Below, in pieces: positions 1 through 8,699 of a stretch of DNA of 64,000 bases; position 1 is the stretch's first letter, and every line of letters begins with the position of its first letter. A program made the translations under genes and the position numbers. Below the pieces are notes generated by a model. The model had not been told where the DNA came from, did not search any database, and worked only from the letters and a program-made list of their open reading frames with translations. The stretch is taken from contig NZ_CP133020.1 in NCBI RefSeq assembly GCF_030866825.1, forward strand, positions 1,178,001 to 1,242,000. Reading direction: 5' to 3'. The stretch comes from Rathayibacter sp. SW19. Lineage in GTDB: Bacteria > Actinomycetota > Actinomycetes > Actinomycetales > Microbacteriaceae.

Positions 1-770
1 GTGACAGTGACGTGGTCGTCGGGTTTGACCTGGCCCTGCGACTCGGCCGGTAACGCAGCGGTGACGGCGTGTTGCAGCGAGGTAGCGGTCAGCACGGGCG
101 CCCCTGCAACGGTGGATCCGAGCAGGTTCGGGAGCGCGGCGATTCGCAGGGGGGCGGGGGCGAATGCGACACTGCCCAGTGGGAGGGTCCCGGTTCGTTC
201 AGCGGGTGGGATACCGAGCTCCGCTTGGAGCCGGACGATGGCGGCCTGGGTCCCTGGCGTGAAGTGGTCGTCGAGGTCGAGCACATGGTTCGGGTCGAAC
301 CCCAGGTCGCGCAGGTTCTGTTTGAGCTGGCGGATGTCCTCGCCGTCGCTCATCCCGGCGACGAAATCTCGCCAGGCAGGTCGGTCCCCGCGTAACAGGA
401 CAACCGGGGCGCCGGATGCTTCATAGATGCGTTGGCCGAAACCAATGGTTGCTCCGGTCGCCGGAAGCCAGGTGAGAACAGTGCCTTGAGGGGGCGCGAC
501 GATGGGGAAGGAGCCGACGAACCCGAGGGTCCCCGATATATCGACTTGGGCTGAGATGTCGGTCACGCGGATCAATGCGGTTGCGGTGTTCGACCCGGTT
601 GCGTTCGCGCTGGTGTGTGCAGACGGTCGACCCAGAATTCCAGTCGACGCCGCCACGGCGATCCCTACTCCGAGAACGAGAACCGTCAGGATGCCGCCCA
701 GCATCCAGACTCGGCGCCGACCCGTCGTCTCGTCTGAGCGGTCCGTGTCCTTGAGGTCGGTGTCGTTCAT
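1..770 (-). CDS. Efflux transporter adaptor (HlyD-like, peptidoglycan-binding domain), 3' part outside window
   Basis: Runs off the left edge, so only about 256 N-terminal residues are visible. A short charged N-terminus is followed by one membrane segment (about residues 22-42), then an extracytoplasmic region. Near residues 145-175 a PG_binding_1-like stretch (DIRQLKQNLRDLGF) is seen, as in actinobacterial periplasmic adaptors of MacB-type ABC exporters. The ATG at 768-770 overlaps the stop of the upstream lipoprotein gene (ATGA), so the two are translationally coupled. An ABC ATPase and permease probably follow beyond the window. The two-component system on the other strand is the natural candidate regulator. 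The family call is from domain order only. Confidence 0.7.
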   Translation of the reverse strand, partial: MNDTDLKDTDRSDETTGRRRVWMLGGILTVLVLGVGIAVAASTGILGRPSAHTSANATGSNTATALIRVTDISAQVDISGTLGFVGSFPIVAPPQGTVLTWLPATGATIGFGQRIYEASGAPVVLLRGDRPAWRDFVAGMSDGEDIRQLKQNLRDLGFDPNHVLDLDDHFTPGTQAAIVRLQAELGIPPAERTGTLPLGSVAFAPAPLRIAALPNLLGSTVAGAPVLTATSLQHAVTAALPAESQGQVKPDDHVTV

Positions 771-1312
771 GAAATAGCGATTCCTCGATCCCAGTACTTC
801 TGGCACGCCTGTAGTGCGGTCTGGATGCGTGGCGACTTGCCCTCAGCTTCGAGAGGAGTCCCAACGATCGGGAAGGTGCCGTCCGCTTTCGGATCCGGCC
901 ACTGCGGAACCCCGTTGGCGCGCATGCACTTTGCGAACTTCAACAGTTTGGCCAAGTCAGCAGCGGTGTAGCCCTGGCCGCCTGCCGATGCCGGCAGCTT
1001 GTCGAGAATCGCTGAGCAGGCGTCATGGACGGCGGAAATCTGAGCCTTTACCGTGGGGTCCGAGCCGAAGTCGACCTGGCCGTCCGACCCGATCTGCGGG
1101 TCCGGGAAATTCGGCTGGCCGTGCGCACGCGCGCAGGCGGCGAATTTCTGCCACACCGCCAGCGGGCTGTTCGCCGTCGATGTGGTGCCTTGCGCGACGG
1201 AAGCCGACGGCTGCGCTGAACCCACGGTGCAGCCGGCAGCCGACAGCGTGAAAACTGCGGCAAGCAGCAGGGCCGCTCCCACTCGGTGGGTTCGTGGCAA
1301 AGTGGAGAGCAT
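767..1312 (-). CDS. Secreted lipoprotein with CARAHG/CMRANG motifs, efflux-operon partner
   Basis: 181 residues. Signal peptide with lipobox (LSAAGC, Cys about residue 26), then two related motifs, KFAACARAHGQPNFPDP and KFAKCMRANGVPQWPDP. Small lipoproteins with this doubled Cys-x-Arg-x-x-Gly...Phe/Trp-Pro-Asp-Pro motif are commonly found beside HlyD-like adaptors in actinobacteria; their function is unknown. The start at 1312 is chosen because GGAAGGAAG lies just upstream and the signal peptide follows directly; a longer open frame to 1480 would overlap the divergent kinase promoter. Its stop overlaps the start of the adaptor by 4 bp, so this is the first gene of the operon. Confidence 0.75.
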   Translation of the reverse strand: MLSTLPRTHRVGAALLLAAVFTLSAAGCTVGSAQPSASVAQGTTSTANSPLAVWQKFAACARAHGQPNFPDPQIGSDGQVDFGSDPTVKAQISAVHDACSAILDKLPASAGGQGYTAADLAKLLKFAKCMRANGVPQWPDPKADGTFPIVGTPLEAEGKSPRIQTALQACQKYWDRGIAIS

Positions 1313-1478
1313 CGGTTTTCTTCCTTCCAGTACTGCGACGCCATCCAGCGTGATCCTCCCGATCTGGCATGTCGTCTGGCCGGGGAAACATCTTGGGTTT
1401 TCGGGTACCCCTCCAGGCAGAGGGCGGGGTGCGACCTGGGTTGGATTCGCTTGCCGCCATCTCGGAATACAGTGAGGC

Positions 1479-2846
1479 ATGACGAGTTGGACACGTGTTA
1501 TGGCGGCTGCCCGACGGCCGCTACGTGCGCGTCCGGTAGCCGGAGACGTGGGGCTGGTGGTTGCCCTTCTGGGTGCCAGCGCCGCCGTCGGCTGGCCCTA
1601 CTTCATCGCCGATCACAGCAACCTCAAGATGATCGCCGTATTCGGCTCATTCGACGCGTGGCGCGTGCAGGTGCTTGTCTGGTGGCTGCTTACTGCGGTT
1701 TCCGTGGTCGCTCTGTTCTTTCGTCGACAATGGCCCCTGACCGTGTTCGTGATCTGCGCAGTAGCCGCGGGCTGGCATCTTTTCGCGTGGCCGACCCAAC
1801 TGTTCGCGGCCGACCTCGCTGCACCAATCGCTCTTTACTCATTAGCCTCGGCCGCCCGGCCAAGGCGGCTCTCACTCGGAGTCGCAATCGCTGCCGTCGT
1901 GGGCTGTTGGATGATCGTTCTGGCCTCGCATTCCACCCTGGGCATGTGGAGCACCACCCTTCAACCGGCGGGAGGTGGATTCTTCCCGGAAGGCGTTGTG
2001 GCGGCGCTCTCATCGTCCATAACGGCCGCGGCCGTTCCGGTGCTGTTGCTCGCCGCCGCATGGTTCGCGGGGGACGCCTCGCGCGAGCGTCGTGAACATG
2101 TCGCCACGCTCGAAGCCCGCAGCAGGGACCTTGCGCGCGAACAAGAACAACGCCTGCAGCTCGCGGCCGCTGCCGAACGTGGGCGCATCGCCCGAGACCT
2201 GCATGACGTCGTCGCCCACGGCCTGTCGATGATGATCGTGCAAACGCAAGCAGCATCCGCTGTACTGAAGCGCGACCCCGACGAAGCGACAAGTCTTCTC
2301 GTCAACGTCGTTGCAGCTGGCCGCCGGTCGATGACCGAAATCCGCGCGCTGCTCCTTGTGGCCCGGGAGAACGAAGCAATCAGCCCACAGCTCGAACCTC
2401 AGCCGAGCCTCGAGCAGCTTGACGCGCTCGCTGCCACCATGAGAGCAGCGGGGATCGACGTCACGCTAGAGATTCACGGCGACAGGCCAACCCTGCCCGC
2501 GCTGCTTGACCTGTCCGCATACCGGATCATTCAAGAAGCACTCACCAACGCCGTCAAACATGCCGGTTCCACTGCCAGAAGCACTGTCCGCCTCACCTAC
2601 CGCCCGACCGAAATCGACATTGATGTCGAAAATGACATCGCGGCAACGCCGCATCCGATTGATGTGCAAGGCAACGGTGTTGATGACCACGGAAACGGTG
2701 TCGATGAGCAAGGCGATGACCACGGAAACGGTTTGCGCGGCATCGCCGAACGTGTTGCCGCGTTCGGCGGTTCATTTGAGGCAGGAGCCGTCCCGGGCGA
2801 TGGTTTTCGCCTCCACGTCACCCTCCCGCTAGAAGCGAAAGCCTAG
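1479..2846 (+). CDS. Sensor histidine kinase, NarL/DesK type
   Basis: 455 residues. The N-terminal half holds about five membrane segments (residues 25-190). The HisKA_3 dimerisation motif RIARDLHDVVAHGLS carries the phosphoacceptor His242, and an HATPase_c domain follows (N box around QEALTNAVKHAG, glycine box GLRGIAERV). Between these boxes is an unusual stretch where GNGVD and DDHGNG recur, apparently an internal tandem duplication in the ATP lid. The response regulator follows after 35 bp, forming a standard two-component operon. It is divergent from the lipoprotein/adaptor operon, which suggests that operon as target. The 3' end, including the TAG stop, is duplicated (14-bp unit). Confidence 0.92.
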   Translation: MTSWTRVMAAARRPLRARPVAGDVGLVVALLGASAAVGWPYFIADHSNLKMIAVFGSFDAWRVQVLVWWLLTAVSVVALFFRRQWPLTVFVICAVAAGWHLFAWPTQLFAADLAAPIALYSLASAARPRRLSLGVAIAAVVGCWMIVLASHSTLGMWSTTLQPAGGGFFPEGVVAALSSSITAAAVPVLLLAAAWFAGDASRERREHVATLEARSRDLAREQEQRLQLAAAAERGRIARDLHDVVAHGLSMMIVQTQAASAVLKRDPDEATSLLVNVVAAGRRSMTEIRALLLVARENEAISPQLEPQPSLEQLDALAATMRAAGIDVTLEIHGDRPTLPALLDLSAYRIIQEALTNAVKHAGSTARSTVRLTYRPTEIDIDVENDIAATPHPIDVQGNGVDDHGNGVDEQGDDHGNGLRGIAERVAAFGGSFEAGAVPGDGFRLHVTLPLEAKA

Positions 2847-2866
2847 AACCGCAAGCCTAGAACCGA
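2839..2866 (+). repeat. 14-bp tandem duplication containing the kinase stop codon
   Basis: Two copies of AAGCCTAGAACCG(C/A) in direct succession. The first contains the kinase TAG stop. This is the smallest example of the stop-codon-linked repeats seen elsewhere in the window. Confidence 0.85.
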
Positions 2867-2881
2867 AAGCAGGGTGACGGA

Positions 2882-3559
2882 GTGATCAGAATAGTGATCG
2901 TCGACGATCAAGCGATGGTCCGCACCGGCTTTCGGCTGATCCTCGATGAACAGCCCGATTTGCAGGTCGTCGGAGAAGCCGCAGACGGCCTCGAGGCCAT
3001 CCACCTCGTTGACCGCCAGCGCCCGGACGTCGTCCTGATGGACGTGCGGATGCCCAACCTTGATGGAATCGAAGCTACCCGTCGCATCCTCGACGTCACT
3101 GCTCCCGTGCCCCGTCCCAAAATTCTTCTGCTCACCACGTTCGACCTCGACGAATACGTGTACAGCGGGCTGCGTGCCGGAGCAAGCGGGTTCCTTCTCA
3201 AAGACGCTCTCGCCGCCGACCTCGCCGCCGCGATCCGCACCATATACCAAGGCGAAGCCGTTACCGCCCCCTCCGTCACGCGACGACTCATCGAGCACTA
3301 CATCGCAACCGACACACGCGACGTTTCCAGTAAGAGCCCACCCGAAGCACAGGCGCTCCAAGCACTCACCCCTCGCGAACGAGAAGTGCTCTCCCTTGTG
3401 GCCCGCGGCCGTTCCAACGCGGAAATCGCCGCCGACCTCTCGCTCTCAGAGGGGACGGTCAAAACCCACATCGGACGCATCTTCAGCAAGCTCGGCCTCC
3501 GCGACCGCGTGCAAGCCGTCATCCTCGGATACCGGGCCGGCCTCGTCCCGCCCCGGTAA
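2882..3559 (+). CDS. Response regulator, NarL/LuxR type
   Basis: 225 residues. The receiver domain has the acidic pair VDDQ, phosphoacceptor Asp54 (VVLMDVRMPN), a conserved Thr (LLLTTF) and Lys (LLKDAL). A LuxR-type helix-turn-helix closes the protein (LTPREREVLSLVARGRSNAE, then GTVKTHIGRIFSKLGLRDR). GTG start with GGGTGACGGA upstream. It is the cognate partner of the preceding kinase. Its stop lies only 40 bp before the first tRNA-Ser attachment repeat, so it marks the left chromosomal flank of the islands. Confidence 0.93.
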   Translation: MIRIVIVDDQAMVRTGFRLILDEQPDLQVVGEAADGLEAIHLVDRQRPDVVLMDVRMPNLDGIEATRRILDVTAPVPRPKILLLTTFDLDEYVYSGLRAGASGFLLKDALAADLAAAIRTIYQGEAVTAPSVTRRLIEHYIATDTRDVSSKSPPEAQALQALTPREREVLSLVARGRSNAEIAADLSLSEGTVKTHIGRIFSKLGLRDRVQAVILGYRAGLVPPR

Positions 3560-3598
3560 CAGGCGCCAACCGGGCGCCAGGCGTACGAGGTGGTGCAG

Positions 3599-3643
3599 AG
3601 GCAACTTGCAATCGGTGGAGAATGGGGGACTCGAACTGTCCAG
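3599..3643 (-). repeat. Attachment-site copy (tRNA-Ser 3' end), left end of island A
   Basis: 45 bp identical to 14475-14519, beginning AGGCAACTTGCAATCGG. The part CAATCGGNGGAGAATGGGGGANTCGAAC matches the 3' end of the intact tRNA-Ser at 19158-19242 with two differences. On the minus strand it reads as a T-arm plus acceptor strand without the rest of a tRNA. This is the usual footprint of site-specific integration into a tRNA gene. Confidence 0.8.
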
Positions 3644-3690
3644 CGCACCGGAGCGCGCAGCATCCCGGAGGCTCATTTTGACGCATGAAA

Positions 3691-3900
3691 TCAACGATCT
3701 CGAGTGATTGGCGTGTGGACAAGACCACCAGGATTCACGGACCCACACGGCCGGCAGCACATGAGTTGGCACATGAAACTTGGAGTGCTTCGAACGTGAG
3801 GCTGCAAACTCGCTGCGATATTGGTCAGATTTTCGGTCACCTTTTCGGCCGCAGCGTAGTTTCCTGCGACAGCCACCTCGTGGATTTGACGCGCGTTCAT
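3691..3900 (-). CDS. Doubtful small ORF at the island end
   Basis: 69 codons starting MNARQIHEVAVAGNYAAAEK. The first 36 residues look protein-like (amphipathic, balanced composition). The last third runs into the repeated island-end sequence and is cysteine-rich and implausible. No clear ribosome binding site. It may be a truncated gene whose 3' end was replaced on integration. No family recognised. The rest of 3901-4215 shows nothing else. Confidence 0.2.
   Translation of the reverse strand: MNARQIHEVAVAGNYAAAEKVTENLTNIAASLQPHVRSTPSFMCQLMCCRPCGSVNPGGLVHTPITRDR
3730..3777. repeat. Island left-end repeat, copy 1
   Basis: 48 bp matching 14606-14653 with five differences. Both contain CACATGAGTTGGCACATGAA and both lie about 90 bp inside an attachment repeat. 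This indicates that islands A and B start with the same element-specific sequence and come from related elements. Confidence 0.75.
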
Positions 3901-4215
3901 CGGGCATAATGTCGGGTGGCCTAGGTGCACAGCTCGGGCCTCGCAGTGCCGTGGGACCGTATGTTCGCTGGCGAGTGTCCTGTGGCGGTCCGACTTGCGG
4001 GTGGTGGGAGGCTCCACGCAGCTGTAGCCGATTTTCTTGAGTTTGCCGCACCGCTCGATGTGGAGGATGTAGTCGCGGCTCTCAACTACGGCCTGTCCGT
4101 GTAGAGCAGGCTGTATGAAGTTGTTATCGATCGGCTGGCGTGCGCACCCGATCCCATGATCCCGCTGTTTCTGCGGGGTTGGGCAGCAAGAGGCTACCGC
4201 ATTGGCTCCGGGCTC

Positions 4216-5199
4216 CTAGATTTTGACGTGGACGCTCGTGGCGATGGGTCCTTCCAGGAGGCCGTATTGCTCGTAGGCGAGCACGTCGACGAATGTGGGC
4301 CCGCCGCCCTCGATTCGCACTTTCCCGGTTCGATGCACGCGCAGCGTGCCACAGAATAGGCCTGCAGCTCCAATTTGTAGGAGACATCCGGCACCTACGT
4401 CCACCGTCCGATACAGCCACACTGGAAACTGGAATGGCGATTGGGCGACAATTCCGCTGAGATGCTCTTTCCAGCCGGCGACCGCTCGAGAGTTTCCGTG
4501 CACATACTCCCGGAGGGCGAAACGAGTGCTGAGCGTGATGTTTTCTTCATCGCGCGTTCTGACCTCATCGGGGAACTCTGACACCATTACCCCGTATCGC
4601 GGATGATCACCTGGCCAATAGTCATCGGGCTGGCCGAGCAGGGCCTTCATCTGATCAATATTCGCGATTGTAACTATCTGCCTCGAGTTCCTACTGGCAT
4701 CTGTTTCGTTGTCGAGTGCCTGTCGTTTTCCGCGTTTGAGCACTAGGTCTGTGAGTTCGGCCTCGTCGAGCTCCAAGCCGAGGTATTTCGCGCGCGAGCC
4801 AAGGGTCGGCGTGGCTTCGGTTTGTTCAGCGAAGGTGATTTCCAGGGTCGTCACCTCGCCTTCCACGATGACGAGGTGACCACGGCGAGACGCGAAGCCA
4901 GGGGCGCGAGCAACAACGTGGTATCCGCCTGCGGGCAGTTCCTGCATAGACGACTCGCCGCGCCGTAACTCGATGACGTGTTGTCTCGCCGCCGATGGTG
5001 ACTGTTCTGTGACGAGCGCGACGGCATCTTCCGGCGTGTCGTTCGCGAAAATAACCAGAGTGCCAGATGAACCAGAAAGGTAGAGCGACCGCGCACGAGC
5101 TTGAGCTTCCCTCGTAAACGCGTCGACGGAGTTTCTGGAGTTATACGTCTCGTTCGCCGGCACACAACAGACGCAATTTTGCGCGCATGAGCAACTCAT
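4216..5199 (-). CDS. Cys-rich-headed protein with PEGA-like domain, partner of collagen-like protein
   Basis: 327 residues, no family recognised overall. The N-terminus has five cysteines within twelve residues (MSCSCAQNCVCC), suggesting metal binding or cross-linking. No signal peptide or lipobox spacing is apparent. Residues about 45-125 resemble a PEGA or carboxypeptidase-regulatory beta-sandwich (GTLVIFAND, ELPAGGYHVVARAPGF, VEGEVTTLEITF). The remainder is unassigned and mixed alpha/beta, ending in a beta-rich part (LLQIGAAGLFCGTLRVHR). Its ATG overlaps the stop of the collagen-like gene (TGATG), so the two products are made together. Being island cargo, it may belong to a surface or conflict-related system; that is inference. 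Confidence 0.7.
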   Translation of the reverse strand: MSCSCAQNCVCCVPANETYNSRNSVDAFTREAQARARSLYLSGSSGTLVIFANDTPEDAVALVTEQSPSAARQHVIELRRGESSMQELPAGGYHVVARAPGFASRRGHLVIVEGEVTTLEITFAEQTEATPTLGSRAKYLGLELDEAELTDLVLKRGKRQALDNETDASRNSRQIVTIANIDQMKALLGQPDDYWPGDHPRYGVMVSEFPDEVRTRDEENITLSTRFALREYVHGNSRAVAGWKEHLSGIVAQSPFQFPVWLYRTVDVGAGCLLQIGAAGLFCGTLRVHRTGKVRIEGGGPTFVDVLAYEQYGLLEGPIATSVHVKI

Positions 5200-5885
5200 C
5201 AGGCCACCACCCTCAACGTGTCGACTATTCCGTCGATGCCGGCCGCGCCGCGCGGGCCAATGTTTCCTGGCGACCCATTGATCATTCGCGGGCCGTTGTC
5301 ACCGGACTTGCCGCCAGGGCCGCCATTGCCGTAATCTCCACCGTCGCCTCCGCCACCGGCACGGCCTTGGTTATAACTCACCGCAAGTTGGCTGGTGGCA
5401 ATGCTGACGCCGATCGTCAAGTCGAACTCATTGATGTCGCCGCCCTTGCCTCCTTGGCCGCCCGGGCCGCCTTGGCCGCCATCGCCGCCCTGACCTCCCG
5501 GTCCTGCGGGTTGTTCGTCATCGCTGTTGCCGCCGTCTTGGCCCTCGCCGCCATCACCGCCGGGGCCGCCCTTGCCGCCGAGTTGTCCGCGGCCGCCGTC
5601 CAACTCGATACTGAACGAACCGTTAATTGTTTGGGAGATTGTGAATCTCACGCCAGGAGGAGTCGAGCCCCCATTCCCGCCAGGCGCACCAGGAACCCCC
5701 CAGGTTCCGCCCGTACCGCGGGCACCGCCCTGCCCGGGATCATCGTGGTCCCACCACAATGCTCCCCCGTCGTTCGCGTTCCCCGCCTGTGTGGGAACGA
5801 TCTTGCTCGGCGCGCCGGGTTTCGCCGTCACCGGTGGCGGCGGTTGAAGCGGCTGGTCGTATCCGGCGACGACAAAATTGGCCAT
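5199..5885 (-). CDS. Collagen-like glycine-rich protein
   Basis: 228 residues starting MANFVVAGYDQPLQPPPP. Two long Gly-rich runs, about residues 50-75 and 95-150, are built of GGxGG and GxxGxx units (GGKGGPGGDGGEGQDGG). They flank a non-repetitive stretch, RFTISQTINGSFSIELDGG, and a second one, DLTIGVSIATSQLAVSYNQG, both with beta-strand character. No signal peptide or sorting motif is seen, so export, if any, would be by another route. Good ribosome binding site (GGGGAAGGAC). First gene of a two-gene operon with the PEGA-like protein. PE_PGRS-like or collagen-like folds are possible; function unknown. Confidence 0.75.
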   Translation of the reverse strand: MANFVVAGYDQPLQPPPPVTAKPGAPSKIVPTQAGNANDGGALWWDHDDPGQGGARGTGGTWGVPGAPGGNGGSTPPGVRFTISQTINGSFSIELDGGRGQLGGKGGPGGDGGEGQDGGNSDDEQPAGPGGQGGDGGQGGPGGQGGKGGDINEFDLTIGVSIATSQLAVSYNQGRAGGGGDGGDYGNGGPGGKSGDNGPRMINGSPGNIGPRGAAGIDGIVDTLRVVA

Positions 5886-6442
5886 GAGAATCGTCCTTCC
5901 CCGGCCGGTAGAAGAGGACCATTCATACGGGTCACAGAGCTAATGCCGGACCGTCGCGGGTGACTATAGTCCTGTCTGAGTCGAACCACCAGCTTTCGCC
6001 GAGATTCATTGAGGGTGATGACATCATGGAGCAGACGGCGCATCAACGCTCAACTCGGTTTGACTGATTCTTGTGCCCGTCGCAATCGTGCGCCGACTAG
6101 TCTGCGTCGTCGAAGGTGCCTCCTCGCGAACATGGGCGCGTAGTCGGAAAACGGTGTCTTCGTGAGCACTAATCGTGGAGACAGTGCTTCGTAGCGGTTC
6201 TGACTATGAGCAGTACGCTCCCGCATTGGCCCTGCTAGCCGACTCTGCCGGCAGCAAACCGTTGGTTCGGTCGTTGGCGAAGTCATCCGATCCGCGGTAG
6301 CGGCGTTTGGAAGCAGTATCGGTGTGAAGACCCAGTTGTCTGCGTTTCGAAGTGGTGGGCCAGCGATTCTCACTGGCGTCTTACTGCTCGCGGGTTGCGC
6401 CGCGTACTTCCACCCGGGCTGCGGCGTTGGTCCGACTACCGC
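5886..6442. other. Intergenic stretch without recognisable gene
   Basis: 557 bp. A 10-bp palindrome GACTATAGTC near 5962 could contain a -10 hexamer (TATAGT on the minus strand) for the collagen-like operon. No other supported feature. Open frames across it have implausible composition. Confidence 0.5.
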
Positions 6443-7666
6443 TCAGTCGGTCGGCGCGCGGTGGGAACGTGCCAAGGCGCCAGCCAGTCCTGCCGCGAGT
6501 ACGGCGAGTGCTATTACGCCGACTGCAGTCGCAGCCCAGCCGGCGTGGGTGAAGACGATGCCGCCGGCCCAGCCGATGATGCTCGAGCCGAGGTAGTAGA
6601 AGAGGGTGTAAAGCGCGGTCGCCTGCGCGCGCCCGACGTTTGCGCGGGCGGCGGTCCAGCCGGAGGCGATGGAGTGGGCGCCGAAGAAGCCCGACGTCAG
6701 CAGTACCAAGCCGCCGATGACGAACGGCAACGAGGGTAGGAGGGTGAGCAATACCCCGGCGATCATCACTGCGATTGAAACGAGCAACACGACCAATCGA
6801 TCGTGTCGGCCGGCGGCCGACCCGGCACGGCGTGCCGACCAGATGCCGGCGAGATAGGCCAGGAACAACAGTGAGGTGGCTGTGGTTGAAAGGGCGAACG
6901 GTGCCCGTTCGAGTCGGAAGGCCAGGTAGTTGTAGATCGTGACGAATCCGCCCATGAGTAGAAATCCCTGGGCATACAGTGCGAGCAGTGCTGGCGATCG
7001 CAGATTGATCCAGACCATTTTGAACAAGGCGACGCGCGCCTCGGTTGGCACCCTGTGAAAGCTTCGAGATGGCGGAGCCGCGAGCAGGAAGCCGACGGTA
7101 ACCAGTGCCGAGAACACCGCGACTGTTCCGATGCCCCAGCGCCAGCCGAGTACCGAGGTGATCGGTGCGGCGATCAGGCGGCCGAGGAGGCCGCCGATCG
7201 CAGTTCCGGACACGTACGTTCCGGCGGCCAGCGCGGTGAAGGCCGGATGGATCTCCTCTTGCAGGTAGGCCAACGCGAGTGCGGGCAGACCGCTGAGCGC
7301 GACCCCCTCCGCAACTCGCAACACCAGAATTCCTGTGAAGCTCGGGCAGAACGTCACAGCGAACCCGAGCAGCGTCGCTGCCGCAAGCGAGTGTTTCATC
7401 GTGGGCAGCCGTCCGATGCGGTCGGCTATCCAGGACATGGGCAGCACGCCCGCCGCGAGGCCGATCGTGGCGGCGGAGATGAGCAGCTCGGACTGGGCCG
7501 GGGACACGTGAACGGCTGCTGAGATCTCGGGCAGAATGCTTTGCGGTGCGTAGAGTTGCGCGAACGTGGCGATTCCCGCACACGCCAGGGCTGCCAAGAC
7601 ACGTTTGTATTGACGCGAACCCTGCCGGTGTCCATGCCAGATCGCATGGCCGGCTGTTTGTGTCAT
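6443..7666 (-). CDS. MFS transporter
   Basis: 407 residues with about twelve hydrophobic segments. The loop between segments 2 and 3 has the MFS signature form (SWIADRIGRLPTMK). Composition and spacing fit the drug/metabolite exporter group near YnfM/YdeG, which usually export small organic compounds; substrate unknown. The start at 7666 (MTQTAGH) is preferred to an upstream ATG at 7708 because that one would overlap the divergent regulator start and lacks a binding site. The adjacent LysR gene, facing away, is the likely regulator. Confidence 0.88.
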   Translation of the reverse strand: MTQTAGHAIWHGHRQGSRQYKRVLAALACAGIATFAQLYAPQSILPEISAAVHVSPAQSELLISAATIGLAAGVLPMSWIADRIGRLPTMKHSLAAATLLGFAVTFCPSFTGILVLRVAEGVALSGLPALALAYLQEEIHPAFTALAAGTYVSGTAIGGLLGRLIAAPITSVLGWRWGIGTVAVFSALVTVGFLLAAPPSRSFHRVPTEARVALFKMVWINLRSPALLALYAQGFLLMGGFVTIYNYLAFRLERAPFALSTTATSLLFLAYLAGIWSARRAGSAAGRHDRLVVLLVSIAVMIAGVLLTLLPSLPFVIGGLVLLTSGFFGAHSIASGWTAARANVGRAQATALYTLFYYLGSSIIGWAGGIVFTHAGWAATAVGVIALAVLAAGLAGALARSHRAPTD

Positions 7667-7700
7667 ACTCCCGACGGTAGGACGCTCAGCCACATACCAC

Positions 7701-7710
7701 CAATGCATTG
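7701..7710. promoter_or_regulatory. Possible LysR operator between MFS and LysR genes
   Basis: The 71-bp divergent intergenic region contains the 10-bp palindrome CAATGCATTG plus the related direct words ATTCGAACCGATACGA. LysR regulators usually bind dyad T-N11-A sites in such regions. Assignment is by position only. Confidence 0.35.
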
Positions 7711-7737
7711 ATCCATTCGAACCGATACGATTTGATC

Positions 7738-8658
7738 ATGAGTTATTTTGGGACGACTCAGCTGCGTGAGATTCTCGCCGACCTGCCGTATCTCGTCACG
7801 GTGGCCGAGACCGGAGGGGTCACCGCGGCCGCCGACGAATTGGGCGTGCCGCAGCCGACAGTGAGCAGATGCCTTGCCCGTCTCGCCGACCGGATCGGCG
7901 CCCCGATCCTTACTCGCCGGGGCCGCGGCGTCGAACTGTCTCCGGAGGCCGTCGACTTTCTGCCGCACGCCCAACGAGCACTTGACGCGGTGCGTGCCGG
8001 TATGGATGCCGTGATCCGGCGGGCCGAGGAGCGTTCCAATACCGTGTCGGTCGCGTTCCAGGACACGCTGGGGCGTGTCGTTGTTCCCGCGCTGCTTCGT
8101 GCTGTCCTCAGCGTGCGGCCCGGCACGCAATTCGAGTTGCGGCAAGGTTCGCACGAGTTCTGCGTCGACGTTCTGGAAAGCGGGCAGGCCGACGCGGTGC
8201 TGCTCTCGCCACCGTATGCCGGCGAACTGTCGGCGAAGACCATTCGTCTCTATGTGGAACCTCTGGTATTGGCTGTGCCTCCCGGTCATCCTTTCGCCGG
8301 GCGTTCTCATGTGCGGTTGCGCGAGCTCGCCGGTCAGCGGATGCTGCAAATGCGTCCCGAGTTCGGGCTGCGGGGCATGGTCGATCACATTCTCGTGGCA
8401 GCCGGTGTCGAACTCGAGCGGGCATTCGAGGGCGAAGACTTGCACACGCTGCGCGGTCTGGTCGCGGTGGGGCTGGGAGTAGCGATCCTGCCGCCGGCGG
8501 TTCCGTCATCTTCAGATGTGATCGAGGTGCCGATCGCTGACCCGGGTGCCATTCGCGAGATCGGCATCACGTGGCTGTCACAAGCCTCCAGGTCGGCCGC
8601 CGCGCGCGCTCTGTTCGAGATCGCCGCCGAAAGTTCCGACTGGCTACCTCGGCACTGA
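7738..8658 (+). CDS. LysR-family regulator, divergent from MFS gene
   Basis: 306 residues from the ATG at 7738. An N-terminal winged helix-turn-helix (residues 10-65: TGGVTAAADELGVPQPTVSRCLARL) is followed by a periplasmic-binding-like effector domain (about 85-295). The start at 7738 puts the helix-turn-helix at the usual distance from the N-terminus; an upstream ATG at 7708 would add ten residues and overlap the promoter. It probably controls the MFS exporter and itself. Effector unknown. Confidence 0.88.
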   Translation: MSYFGTTQLREILADLPYLVTVAETGGVTAAADELGVPQPTVSRCLARLADRIGAPILTRRGRGVELSPEAVDFLPHAQRALDAVRAGMDAVIRRAEERSNTVSVAFQDTLGRVVVPALLRAVLSVRPGTQFELRQGSHEFCVDVLESGQADAVLLSPPYAGELSAKTIRLYVEPLVLAVPPGHPFAGRSHVRLRELAGQRMLQMRPEFGLRGMVDHILVAAGVELERAFEGEDLHTLRGLVAVGLGVAILPPAVPSSSDVIEVPIADPGAIREIGITWLSQASRSAAARALFEIAAESSDWLPRH

Positions 8659-8699
8659 CTTGTCCGCTGCGCAGGACACACGGCTTGACGGGATCGGGT

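Noticed and set aside
3599..3643. Partial tRNA-Ser gene
   Set aside because: Only the T-arm/acceptor part is present and the T-stem is broken; it is an attachment-site copy.
5187..5963. 258-codon plus-strand frame with Ala/Val-rich sequence
   Set aside because: It is the complement of the Gly-rich collagen-like gene; its composition follows from GGC/GCC repeats.
6050..6373. 107-codon minus-strand frame
   Set aside because: Arg/Ala/Thr-rich without motif or binding site; treated as intergenic.
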